This document shows positions 6,750 to 13,072 of a stretch of DNA of 14,371 nucleotides, piece by piece. Location of the stretch: positions 1 to 14,371 of the forward strand of contig JAEWYA010000209.1 of the NCBI GenBank assembly GCA_023395775.1, in the 5' to 3' direction. Source of the stretch: Bacillota bacterium (GTDB lineage Bacteria > Bacillota > Clostridia > Oscillospirales > Oscillospiraceae). The translations under genes were made by a program, and so were the position numbers. A model generated the notes under the pieces. That model saw nothing but the letters and a program-made list of their open reading frames with translations, was not told where the DNA came from and ran no database searches. Each line of letters begins with the position of its first letter. Position 1 is the stretch's first letter.

Positions 6750-6759
6750 TTTGTATAAT
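6730..6759 (+). promoter_or_regulatory. Possible overlapping sigma-A promoter
   Basis: A perfect TATAAT at 6754-6759 lies 5 bases after the sigma-28 -10 box. Its best -35 is the poor TTGTGC (6730-6735) with an 18-base spacer, so it would be a weak or activator-dependent sigma-A promoter. It may provide basal expression, or the match may be chance in an AT-rich start region. Confidence 0.4.
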
Positions 6760-6823
6760 GGCACATATCCAGCATGCCTTGGCCACGGCATATGGAAAGT
6801 TCGCCAGTGGGAGGAAGAAACAA

Positions 6824-8839
6824 ATGAAAAAACGCATGAAAAAGCAAAAGGAAGCCAATACTTTGAAAGAAACCCGCAAGAGCAGAGGGGGAAAAACGAC
6901 GACGTTGCGCAGGCAGATGATTTTTGCGGTGACGTCCATTTTTGTTGCCACCATGGTCCTGACTGTGGCGGCGGGGATTATTTCCAGTACATATGCCATC
7001 AAAGGAAACGTCCGCGAGGACATGGGCTCCATGAGTCAGATGGCGGAAACCGCGTTCTCCTGCAAAATCGAAAACATAAAAGCCAATGCCGAGTCCATGG
7101 CAAGGATCTATAATGCGGCGCTGACAGACGGAGAGATGTCCGCGTTTATACAGGTAAAAAAGGCGCTTGCAAATTACGGTTTTACAGACGCGGCCATTAT
7201 TACTAAGCAGCAAGTGACGAAAACCAGCCAATTCCTGGCGGACAGCGACCTGTTTAAGGACGAATGCGTGCAGGCGGCGACAAACGGCGAGACGGTCCTG
7301 ACCAGTACAAGGCAGATGGAGGATGGCTCGGTGCGATTTTTTGTGGCGACGCCGACCATCACCGGCTGCGTGATCCTGACGATGGATGCCCAGTATTTCA
7401 GTAATATGATTAAGGACGTGGTCATAGGTGATAGCGGCAACGTTTTTATGATCGATTCCACCGGTGTGATAATTGCCAACAAACGGCCCCAGTTGGTGGA
7501 AGAACGGCAGAACTTTATTGAGAACAGCAAGACGGATTCGGCCTACGAGGCCATGGCGGCCGTCTATACCCGAATGATAAACGGTGAGACTGGTACTGAT
7601 GAATATAGCTATGAGACGGGCGATCGCATCTGTGCGTTCCGTCCGGTGACGGCATCCGACGGCTGGTCTGTGGGGGCGGTGGCGCCCACTCAGGAGATGA
7701 CCGCATCGGTGCTGTATATCATTGCCGCGCTGCTGGCCAGCTCTTTGGTTTGTATGGTGCTGGGCGCACTGCTGGTGGGGCGGTATGTCACCAGCGTGAC
7801 CAATCCCATCCGCGGCGTTACGGAGCGGATGCGTCTGCTGGCTCAGGGCGATTTGAACAGCGAGGTCAAGGTTTCCCAGCGCAAGGATGAGATCGGAACC
7901 CTCACCGGAGCGTTCTATGAGACGGTGGAGTCTCTGAAATCCTATATCAAAGACATTGAAAACGTCCTGCGGGAGATTTCCCAGGGCAATCTGCAGGTAG
8001 CGCCGCAGGCGGATTTCCGCGGCGAATTCACAGAGATCCGGAAATCCTTGGAGCGGATTCTGGATTCTTTGAATGGGACGTTCAAGGAGATTCTGGATGC
8101 CGCCGCTCAGGTGTCCGGCAGCGCCGCCCAGTTCTCCTCCGGGGCTCAGACCCTGAGTCAGGGCGCCACGGAGCAGGCATCCTCCGTGGAGGAACTGGCG
8201 GCCACCATCAGCGAGATCAGCGCCGCGATCTCCTCCAATGCCCGCAACGCCGCGGAGGTCAACGATCATATGCACACCGTGGGTCAAGGGGCGGAGGAGA
8301 GTAACCGCCAGATGAAAGAGATGCTCAAAGCCATGGCGGACATCAAGACCGCGTCCGACCAGATCGATAAGATCATCAAGACCATTGAGGACATTGCGTT
8401 CCAGACAAATATTCTTGCGCTGAACGCCGCCGTGGAGGCCGCCCGCGCGGGCAGCGCAGGCAAGGGCTTTGCCGTTGTGGCGGATGAGGTGCGCAACCTT
8501 GCCGGAAAGAGCGCGGAGGCGTCCAAGGACACGGCGGCGCTGATCGAAAATGCACTGAATGCCGTGCATCACGGTACCGGCATCGCGGACGAGACCGCGC
8601 AGTCCTTGCTGCGCGTGGTGGACGGCGTGAATCGGGTCAACAAGACCATGGCTGAAATATCAGACAGCGCGGCGCAGCAGGCCACGTCTGCCGCCCAGGT
8701 CAATCAGGGTATTGAGCAGATCTCGGGCGTGGTGCAGACCAACTCTGCCACGGCGGAGGAGAGCGCCGCCACCAGCGACGATTTGCTGCGTCAGTCGCAA
8801 ATACTGCTGGAGCTGGTGCGGAAATTCAAGCTTCGCTGA
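6824..8839 (+). CDS. Methyl-accepting chemotaxis protein, likely dCache sensor
   Basis: A 671-residue membrane chemoreceptor that signals to CheA/CheW. A basic N-terminus (1-30) precedes TM1 (about 32-54); an extracytoplasmic region of about 240 residues (55-295) has the size and pattern of a double Cache (dCache) ligand-binding domain, with GDSGNVFMIDSTGVIIAN and DGWSVGAVAP typical of Cache folds. TM2 is about 296-320. A HAMP domain (about 319-372, P-box TNPIRG, closing DEIGTL) is followed by a second HAMP-like unit (about 376-420). The coiled-coil signalling domain fills the rest, with the conserved tip AFQTNILALNAAVEAARAG beginning at residue 525. There is no C-terminal CheR-tether pentapeptide. 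The start at 6824 is chosen because GGGAGG (6809-6814) lies 9 bases upstream; the longer open frame from 6740 begins within the promoter. The ligand cannot be told from sequence. Confidence 0.95.
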   Translation: MKKRMKKQKEANTLKETRKSRGGKTTTLRRQMIFAVTSIFVATMVLTVAAGIISSTYAIKGNVREDMGSMSQMAETAFSCKIENIKANAESMARIYNAALTDGEMSAFIQVKKALANYGFTDAAIITKQQVTKTSQFLADSDLFKDECVQAATNGETVLTSTRQMEDGSVRFFVATPTITGCVILTMDAQYFSNMIKDVVIGDSGNVFMIDSTGVIIANKRPQLVEERQNFIENSKTDSAYEAMAAVYTRMINGETGTDEYSYETGDRICAFRPVTASDGWSVGAVAPTQEMTASVLYIIAALLASSLVCMVLGALLVGRYVTSVTNPIRGVTERMRLLAQGDLNSEVKVSQRKDEIGTLTGAFYETVESLKSYIKDIENVLREISQGNLQVAPQADFRGEFTEIRKSLERILDSLNGTFKEILDAAAQVSGSAAQFSSGAQTLSQGATEQASSVEELAATISEISAAISSNARNAAEVNDHMHTVGQGAEESNRQMKEMLKAMADIKTASDQIDKIIKTIEDIAFQTNILALNAAVEAARAGSAGKGFAVVADEVRNLAGKSAEASKDTAALIENALNAVHHGTGIADETAQSLLRVVDGVNRVNKTMAEISDSAAQQATSAAQVNQGIEQISGVVQTNSATAEESAATSDDLLRQSQILLELVRKFKLR

Positions 8840-8879
8840 TGCGGAGACACGCAGGGACCGGCTTACTTTGAACCATCAT

Positions 8880-8907
8880 ACGCCCGCGCTCTGCGGAGCG
8901 CGGGCGT
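8880..8907 (+). terminator. Perfect 12-bp GC-rich hairpin after the chemoreceptor gene
   Basis: ACGCCCGCGCTC (8880-8891) and GAGCGCGGGCGT (8896-8907) are exact complements with a TGCG tetraloop. It ends 22 bases before the nitroreductase start. No T run follows, so it may be a poor terminator, a transcript end protected after processing, or a 5' stabiliser for the downstream message. Confidence 0.6.
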
Positions 8908-8929
8908 CGTAACAGAAAGGAAGATTAAC

Positions 8930-9457
8930 TTGAATGAGACAATGAAGACCCTGTTGGAGCGCAGAAGCATCCGCAAATACCAACCGAGGCAGGTGGAAGA
9001 CGCGGTGCTGGAGGAAATTCTGAAGGCCGGGCTCTATGCCCCCAGCGCCATGGGCAGACAGTCCGCTGTGATCGTCCTGGTGCAGGATCGGGAGACCATC
9101 GCGGAGCTGTCCCGGCTGAACGCGGAGATTCAGGGTACGTCCGGCACGGACCCGTTCTACGGTGCGCCCTCCGTGGCGGTGGTGCTGGCAGATTCCGGAC
9201 TTGGCGAGGCCAACGCCCGATGCGACGGAGCTCTGGTCATGGGCAACCTGATGAACGCCGCTGCGGCTCTGGGCGTGGGCTCCTGTTGGATCAACCGGGC
9301 AAAGGAGACCTTTGAACGACCCGAGGGCAAGGCGCTGCTGAAAAAGTGGGGCCTGCCGGAAACCATGATCGGCGTTGGAAACTGCATTCTGGGCTATGCC
9401 GACGGCGCGGCCGGCGCACCCGCACCTCGCAAAGACGGCCGCGTCATCCGGGCTTGA
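8930..9457 (+). CDS. Nitroreductase-family FMN flavoprotein
   Basis: A 175-residue cytosolic flavoprotein of the NAD(P)H-dependent nitroreductase superfamily. The family N-terminus RRSIRKYQPRQVED (from residue 11) supplies FMN-phosphate contacts, APSAMGRQSA is the conserved APSxxNxQ-type segment, and the C-terminal half contains NAAAALGVGSCWINR and GVGNCILGYADG, the usual flavin-cradling regions. The start is read as TTG at 8930 because AAGGA (8917-8921) sits 8 bases upstream; the first in-frame ATG at 8942 is 20 bases from it. Physiological substrate is unknown: members reduce nitro compounds, quinones or enones, and some act in cofactor metabolism. The mtnA-like gene begins 9 bases after its stop, so they are probably translated from one message. 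No clear promoter was seen in the gap before it. Confidence 0.9.
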   Translation: MNETMKTLLERRSIRKYQPRQVEDAVLEEILKAGLYAPSAMGRQSAVIVLVQDRETIAELSRLNAEIQGTSGTDPFYGAPSVAVVLADSGLGEANARCDGALVMGNLMNAAAALGVGSCWINRAKETFERPEGKALLKKWGLPETMIGVGNCILGYADGAAGAPAPRKDGRVIRA

Positions 9458-9466
9458 GGGACGAAA

Positions 9467-10543
9467 ATGGCCGATATTCAGAGCGTTACGCACGCGCAAA
9501 ACATCCGTTACGACCGGAAGGCGGAAGCACTTTACATTATTGATCAGACCTTGCTTCCCAACGAGGAGAAGGAAATCCGCCTCCAAACGGCGGAGGAGAT
9601 GTACGAGGCAATCCGGTCCTTGAAGGTCCGGGGCGCGCCCGCCATCGGCATCTGTGCGGGCTACTGTATGTATGTGCTGGCCAAGTCCATCCGGGGAGAG
9701 GACCAGCAGGTGTTTTTGAAAAAACTCAGCGATTATGGGGAGTATTTGAATTCCTCCCGCCCCACGGCGGTGAATCTGAACTGGGCCATCCGGTTGATGC
9801 TCCGCACCGCCTTGGAAAACGTGGGCTGCACCCGGGGCCAGATGCTGGACGCGCTGTATGAAAAGGCGGTGGCCATCCACGAGGACGACATCGCCAAGTG
9901 CAGGGCCATCTCCGAGTATGGCTTGACCCTTGTAAAGGATGGAGACGGCATCCTGACCCACTGTAATGCCGGACCCCTTGCCACCTCCTGGTATGGCACG
10001 GCGTTGGGCCCCATTCTGCTGGGGACGGAACAGGGAATGAAGTTCCGTGTCTTCTCCGACGAGACCCGCCCGCTTTTACAGGGCGCCCGGCTCACCAGCT
10101 ACGAATTGCAGCGAGCGGGTGTGGATGTGACGCTGATCTGCGACAATATGGCCTCCATCGTCATGAAAAACGGCTGGGTACAGGCCTGCTTTGTGGGCTG
10201 CGACCGGATCGCCGCCAACGGAGACACCGCCAACAAGATCGGAACCTCCGGCGTGGCGATTCTGGCGAAGCATTACGGCATCCCGGTCTACGTTCTGGGT
10301 CCCACCTCCACCATTGATCTGGACTGCCCGGATGGGGAACATATTCCCATTGAGCTGAGGGACTCGGAGGAGATTAAGACCATGTGGTACGAAAAGCCTA
10401 TGGCCCTGCCGGAGGTGAAGTGCTACAACCCGGCTTTCGACGTGACGGACCACGAGCTGATTTCCGGAATCGTCACGGAAAAGGGTGTCTGCCGGCCACC
10501 TTATACAAAATCGCTGGCGGCGCTGTTCGGGGGAAAAGCGTGA
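9467..10543 (+). CDS. mtnA: MtnA-family sugar-1-phosphate isomerase (MTR-1-P isomerase)
   Basis: MtnA converts methylthioribose-1-phosphate to methylthioribulose-1-phosphate in methionine salvage; close relatives act on 5-deoxyribose-1-phosphate or ribose-1,5-bisphosphate. The 358-residue protein has the full set of family motifs: VRGAPAIG, SSRPTAVNLNWAI, THCNAG with the catalytic Cys166, DETRPLLQGARLT, GCDRIAANGDTANKIGT with the catalytic Asp246, and YNPAFDVT near the C-terminus. GAGGG overlapping the nitroreductase stop serves as ribosome binding site. A DeoD-type nucleoside phosphorylase follows 75 bases downstream, which supports a nucleoside-to-sugar-phosphate route. No mtnK, mtnW, mtnB or mtnD is in the window, so which sugar phosphate it uses is open. 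The isomerase family is secure; the exact substrate is inferred. Confidence 0.92.
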   Translation: MADIQSVTHAQNIRYDRKAEALYIIDQTLLPNEEKEIRLQTAEEMYEAIRSLKVRGAPAIGICAGYCMYVLAKSIRGEDQQVFLKKLSDYGEYLNSSRPTAVNLNWAIRLMLRTALENVGCTRGQMLDALYEKAVAIHEDDIAKCRAISEYGLTLVKDGDGILTHCNAGPLATSWYGTALGPILLGTEQGMKFRVFSDETRPLLQGARLTSYELQRAGVDVTLICDNMASIVMKNGWVQACFVGCDRIAANGDTANKIGTSGVAILAKHYGIPVYVLGPTSTIDLDCPDGEHIPIELRDSEEIKTMWYEKPMALPEVKCYNPAFDVTDHELISGIVTEKGVCRPPYTKSLAALFGGKA

Positions 10544-10618
10544 GTTTTTCACGGGTTCTGAAAATTTCGACAACGAATCGGAATATTCAACATTAAAAAA
10601 TACAAGGAGGAATCAATT

Positions 10619-11341
10619 ATGGCAACTCCCTCCGCTTGTAATGAGGCAAAGCCCGGCGAGATCGCAAAGGCAGTTTTGATGCCCGGCGATCCCCTGCGGG
10701 CTAAATATGTGGCGGAACACTATTTGGAAAACCCGGTCTGCTTCAACTCTGTGCGCGGTATGCTGGGCTATACCGGTGCTTATAAGGGAAAGCGGCTTTC
10801 CGTGATGGGCCACGGCATGGGCGTCCCCTCGATCGGACTTTATACGTATGAGCTTTATCATATGTACGGCGTGGATTCCATCATCCGCATCGGTTCCGCC
10901 GGGGGCGTGGGCGAGGGCGTCCGCGTCCGGGATGTGGTGATCGCGCTGGGCGCGTCCACCAACTCTCACTTTGCCGACCAGTACGGTTTTCCCGGCCAGC
11001 TGGCCCCCACGGCCAGCTACCCGCTGCTGAGAGACGCGGTGGCGGCGGCGGAGAAGCTTGGCGTTCAGGCGGATGTGGGCCAGGTGTTCACCGCCGATCA
11101 GTTTTACAACGACAATGCCGCCGCGGGTGAGATGTACCGCAAATTCGGCATTTTGGCGCTGGAGATGGAGACGGCTGGCCTTTACTGGACCGCGCAGCGG
11201 GCCGGGAAACAGGCGTTGTCCATCCTGACCATCTCCGACCATATTTTTACCGGCGAGTCTCTTTCTCCGGAGGAACGGCAGGACTCCTTCCACGAGATGA
11301 TGGAGATTGCGCTGGAGACGGCGTGGAAGTCCCTGGACTGA
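10619..11341 (+). CDS. deoD: DeoD-type purine nucleoside phosphorylase
   Basis: The enzyme splits purine (2'-deoxy)nucleosides with phosphate to free base and (deoxy)ribose-1-phosphate in the cytosol. The 240-residue protein, normal for hexameric bacterial PNP, shows VLMPGDPLRAKYVAE (about 19-33) with phosphate contacts Gly23 and Arg27, VMGHGMGVPS, RIGSAGG (90-96), the sugar-binding LEMETAGLY (181-189) and TISDH with the likely catalytic Asp207. A strong AAGGAGG (10604-10610) is 8 bases upstream of the ATG. It follows mtnA by 75 bases and is ended by a strong hairpin, so it is the last gene of this group. Its own promoter was not clear. If it accepts 5'-methylthioadenosine or 5'-deoxyadenosine it would feed the MtnA-like enzyme; that is an inference from neighbourhood. 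Confidence 0.93.
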   Translation: MATPSACNEAKPGEIAKAVLMPGDPLRAKYVAEHYLENPVCFNSVRGMLGYTGAYKGKRLSVMGHGMGVPSIGLYTYELYHMYGVDSIIRIGSAGGVGEGVRVRDVVIALGASTNSHFADQYGFPGQLAPTASYPLLRDAVAAAEKLGVQADVGQVFTADQFYNDNAAAGEMYRKFGILALEMETAGLYWTAQRAGKQALSILTISDHIFTGESLSPEERQDSFHEMMEIALETAWKSLD

Positions 11342-11363
11342 GCGGCAGAAGAAAATTAACCTT

Positions 11364-11408
11364 AAATATGCACGCAGACGTGAATGATTTACGCCTGCGT
11401 GCATATTT
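11364..11408 (+). terminator. Strong terminator hairpin after deoD
   Basis: AAATATGCACGCAG (11364-11377) and CTGCGTGCATATTT (11395-11408) are a perfect 14-bp stem, with CGT (11379-11381) and ACG (11391-11393) able to extend it past one mismatch. The A-rich 5' edge and T-rich 3' edge make it usable in both directions. It begins 23 bases after the deoD stop. Confidence 0.85.
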
Positions 11409-11430
11409 GCATTTAGCAGTGAATGCAAAT
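11405..11430. repeat. Second inverted repeat sharing 4 bases with the deoD terminator
   Basis: ATTTGCATT (11405-11413) and AATGCAAAT (11422-11430) form a perfect 9-bp stem with an 8-base loop. Its left arm shares ATTT (11405-11408) with the right arm of the terminator hairpin, so complete forms of both cannot coexist. Confidence 0.55.
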
Positions 11431-11532
11431 AAATAACCACAATATTGTGCATATACACTAAAAATATACAAACATTACAGCATAAAGCAAAAAAGCAACC
11501 AAAGACATATTAAAAGTTTGTGCAGGTTCACA

Positions 11533-11550
11533 CTTGAATAAATATTCTAA
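11533..11550. promoter_or_regulatory. ARG box (ArgR/AhrC operator) candidate
   Basis: The 18 bases include TGAAT-AAAT-ATTCT, matching the ARG-box core TGAAT-WWWW-ATTCA at all but the last base, with a perfect inner inverted repeat GAATA-AA-TATTC (11536-11547). It overlaps the -35 of the argG promoter, so arginine-bound ArgR should repress argG. Known ArgR sites usually come in pairs; a clear second box was not found. Confidence 0.65.
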
Positions 11551-11563
11551 TTGGATGTATAAT
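11534..11563 (+). promoter_or_regulatory. Sigma-A promoter of argG
   Basis: TTGAAT (11534-11539, 4 of 6) and a perfect TATAAT (11558-11563) are separated by 18 bases. Transcription would start near 11570 and give a leader of about 30 bases before the argG ATG. Confidence 0.7.
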
Positions 11564-11585
11564 AAATGCATCAAAAATAATGTAT

Positions 11586-11590
11586 GGAGG
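11586..11590 (+). promoter_or_regulatory. Ribosome binding site of argG
   Basis: GGAGG lies 10 bases before the ATG at 11601. It lies inside the 7-codon extension that would begin at the ATG at 11580, which rules that start out. Confidence 0.8.
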
Positions 11591-11600
11591 AATTCCCATT

Positions 11601-12824
11601 ATGAAAGATAAAAAAGACATCAAGAAGATCGTGCTGGCCTACTCAGGCGGCCTGGACACATCCATCATCATTCCCTGGCTGAAGGAGAACTACAACGATC
11701 CGGAGATTATCGCCGTGTCCGCCGACGTGGGCCAGGGCAGCGAGTTGGACGGCCTGGAGGAAAAGGCGAAAAAGACCGGCGCGTCCAAGCTGTACATAGA
11801 GGATCTGACCGACGAGATGGTTGACGAGGTGATTTTCCCATCCATGAAGATGGGCGCCAGCTATGAGCAGTATCTGCTGGGCACCGCGTTTGCCCGCCCC
11901 ATCATCGGCAAACGGCTGGTGGAGATCGCCAAAAAAGAACATGCCGACGCCGTCTGCCACGGCTGTACCGGCAAGGGGAACGATCAGGTGCGTTTCGAGC
12001 TTGCCATTAAGCGCTTTGCGCCGGATATGACCATCATCGCGCCCTGGCGAGAGTGGGACATCAAGGGCCGCGACGAGGAGATCGACTATGCGGAGGCCCA
12101 CAACGTCCCCCTGAAGATCAGCCGCGAGACCAACTATTCCAAGGATAAGAACCTGTGGCATCTGAGCCACGAGGGACTGGACTTGGAGGACCCCGCCAAC
12201 GAGCCGAAGTACGAAAATCCCGGTTTTCTGGAGATGGGCGTCAGTCCTGTGGACGCCCCCGACGCGCCTACCTATGTGACCATCGGCTTTGAGAAGGGAG
12301 TTCCCGTTTCTGTGGACGGCGTGAAGATGAAGGGCAGCGACATCGTTCGCAAGTGCAACGAGCTGGGCGGCAAAAATGGCATCGGATTGCTGGACATTGT
12401 GGAAAACCGTCTGGTCGGCATGAAGGACCGCGGCGTCTATGAGACTCCGGGCGGCACCATTCTCTACCATGCCCACGCGGCGCTGGAGATGATCACCGTC
12501 GACAAGGACACCGCCCATATGAAATCCAAGCTGGCGGTGGACTTTGCGGACCTCATTTACAACGGCAAATGGTTCAGCCCCCTGCGGGAGGCCCTCAGTG
12601 CCTTTGCCGACAAGACCCAGGAGTACGTTACCGGCGAGGTGAAGCTGAAGCTCTACAAGGGCAATATCATCAACGCGGGGATTACCTCTCCCCACAGTCT
12701 ATATTCCGAGAAGCTGGTGACCTTTCAAGAGAGCGACTACAACCAGAACGACGCTACGGGCTTTATTAACCTCTGGGGTCTGCCGGATACCGTGCAGGCG
12801 CTAAGAGAGCAGAATAAGCTTTGA
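11601..12824 (+). CDS. argG: Argininosuccinate synthase
   Basis: ArgG condenses citrulline and aspartate with ATP to argininosuccinate in cytosolic arginine synthesis. The 407-residue protein has normal length and the N-type ATP pyrophosphatase loop AYSGGLDTS (residues 13-21), followed by VSADVGQG, GTAFARPIIGK, the citrulline/aspartate-binding GCTGKGNDQVRFE (121-133), APWREWD, SRETNYSKDKNLWH, and PGGTILYHAH. The ATG at 11601 is chosen for its GGAGG site and because the family starts just before the KKIVLAYSGG strand. It is preceded by a sigma-A promoter overlapped by an ARG box and followed by argH on the same strand after 248 structured bases. No defect seen. Confidence 0.97.
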   Translation: MKDKKDIKKIVLAYSGGLDTSIIIPWLKENYNDPEIIAVSADVGQGSELDGLEEKAKKTGASKLYIEDLTDEMVDEVIFPSMKMGASYEQYLLGTAFARPIIGKRLVEIAKKEHADAVCHGCTGKGNDQVRFELAIKRFAPDMTIIAPWREWDIKGRDEEIDYAEAHNVPLKISRETNYSKDKNLWHLSHEGLDLEDPANEPKYENPGFLEMGVSPVDAPDAPTYVTIGFEKGVPVSVDGVKMKGSDIVRKCNELGGKNGIGLLDIVENRLVGMKDRGVYETPGGTILYHAHAALEMITVDKDTAHMKSKLAVDFADLIYNGKWFSPLREALSAFADKTQEYVTGEVKLKLYKGNIINAGITSPHSLYSEKLVTFQESDYNQNDATGFINLWGLPDTVQALREQNKL

Positions 12825-12825
12825 T

Positions 12826-12850
12826 AAAGAGGGGACCTGATCCCCGCTTT
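12826..12850 (+). terminator. Hairpin directly after argG
   Basis: AAAG plus GGGGA (12826-12829, 12831-12835) pair with TCCCC plus CTTT (12841-12845, 12847-12850) around a CCTGA loop, with one A/G mismatch. It starts 1 base past the argG stop. The T tract is short (CTTTGG), so partial read-through into argH is plausible. Confidence 0.6.
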
Positions 12851-13017
12851 GGATACTCTTTAGTCGGTCCGCGGATTGGCGGACGCGCGGCCGGAATATT
12901 TGCCGCGTATGCGCACAGATCCTTCCCATTGGTATATTTTTGCCGGCCTCGGCGAAAATACACTCCGCCGGGAACCACCGGGACGGTCCCCCGGCCCGGC
13001 GGACCCCTCTTAAATCA
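12851..13017 (+). other. Hairpin-rich argG-argH spacer
   Basis: Consecutive stems fill this stretch. GTCCGC/GCGGAC (12867-12884) and CGCGGC/GCCGCG (12886-12907) come first. TTTTTGCCG/CGGCGAAAA (12937-12958) has one T-G wobble and a GCCT loop. TCCGCCGGG/CCCGGCGGA (12964-13003) encloses an inner GGGA-CGG-TCCC stem. No convincing reading frame or named riboswitch motif is visible. The density of structure suggests an untranslated regulatory leader or processing region, but this is an inference. Confidence 0.45.
12930..12938 (+). promoter_or_regulatory. Possible extended -10 promoter for argH
   Basis: TGG-TATATT (TG at 12930-12931, TATATT at 12933-12938) fits an extended -10 element; the -35 position holds only TGCGCA (12910-12915, 17-base spacer), a 3 of 6 match. 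Transcription would start near 12945, upstream of the two last hairpins of the spacer. Confidence 0.35.
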
Positions 13018-13019
13018 CG

Positions 13020-13054
13020 GAAATCGGGTGGGAGCCTTGACTCCCCCCGATTTC
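13020..13054 (+). terminator. Terminator-like hairpin just before argH
   Basis: GAAATCGGG (13020-13028) pairs with CCCGATTTC (13046-13054), and inner GGGAG (13030-13034) pairs with CTCCC (13041-13045), leaving one bulged T and a CCTTGA loop: 14 pairs. The T-rich ATTTCTATT overlaps its end. The argH ribosome binding site AAGGAG (13059-13064) begins 4 bases later, so the stem could end transcription or affect argH translation. Confidence 0.65.
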
Positions 13055-13072
13055 TATTAAGGAGAAAACGGT

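Larger units (their letters stand above)
11431..11600 (+). promoter_or_regulatory. AT-rich argG upstream region
   Basis: This stretch is far richer in A and T than the flanking genes. It holds the argG promoter and an ARG-box candidate, listed separately. The half-site TGAAT recurs on the plus strand at 11381, 11420 and 11535. I see no gene or RNA motif in the rest. Confidence 0.5.

Noticed and set aside
6760..6823. Possible cyclic-di-GMP riboswitch in the chemoreceptor leader
   Set aside because: The leader is only about 65 bases and lacks the conserved core and tetraloop-receptor sequences of the GEMM classes.
12964..13003. T-box or other named riboswitch in the argH leader
   Set aside because: The GGGAACCACCGGGACGG segment looks loosely T-box-like, but there is no AGGGTGGNACCGCG core and no specifier-loop layout, and the gene is not a typical T-box target in this position.
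12821..13060. Short open frames between argG and argH
   Set aside because: They have no ribosome binding site, no recognisable product and consist of translated hairpin sequence.
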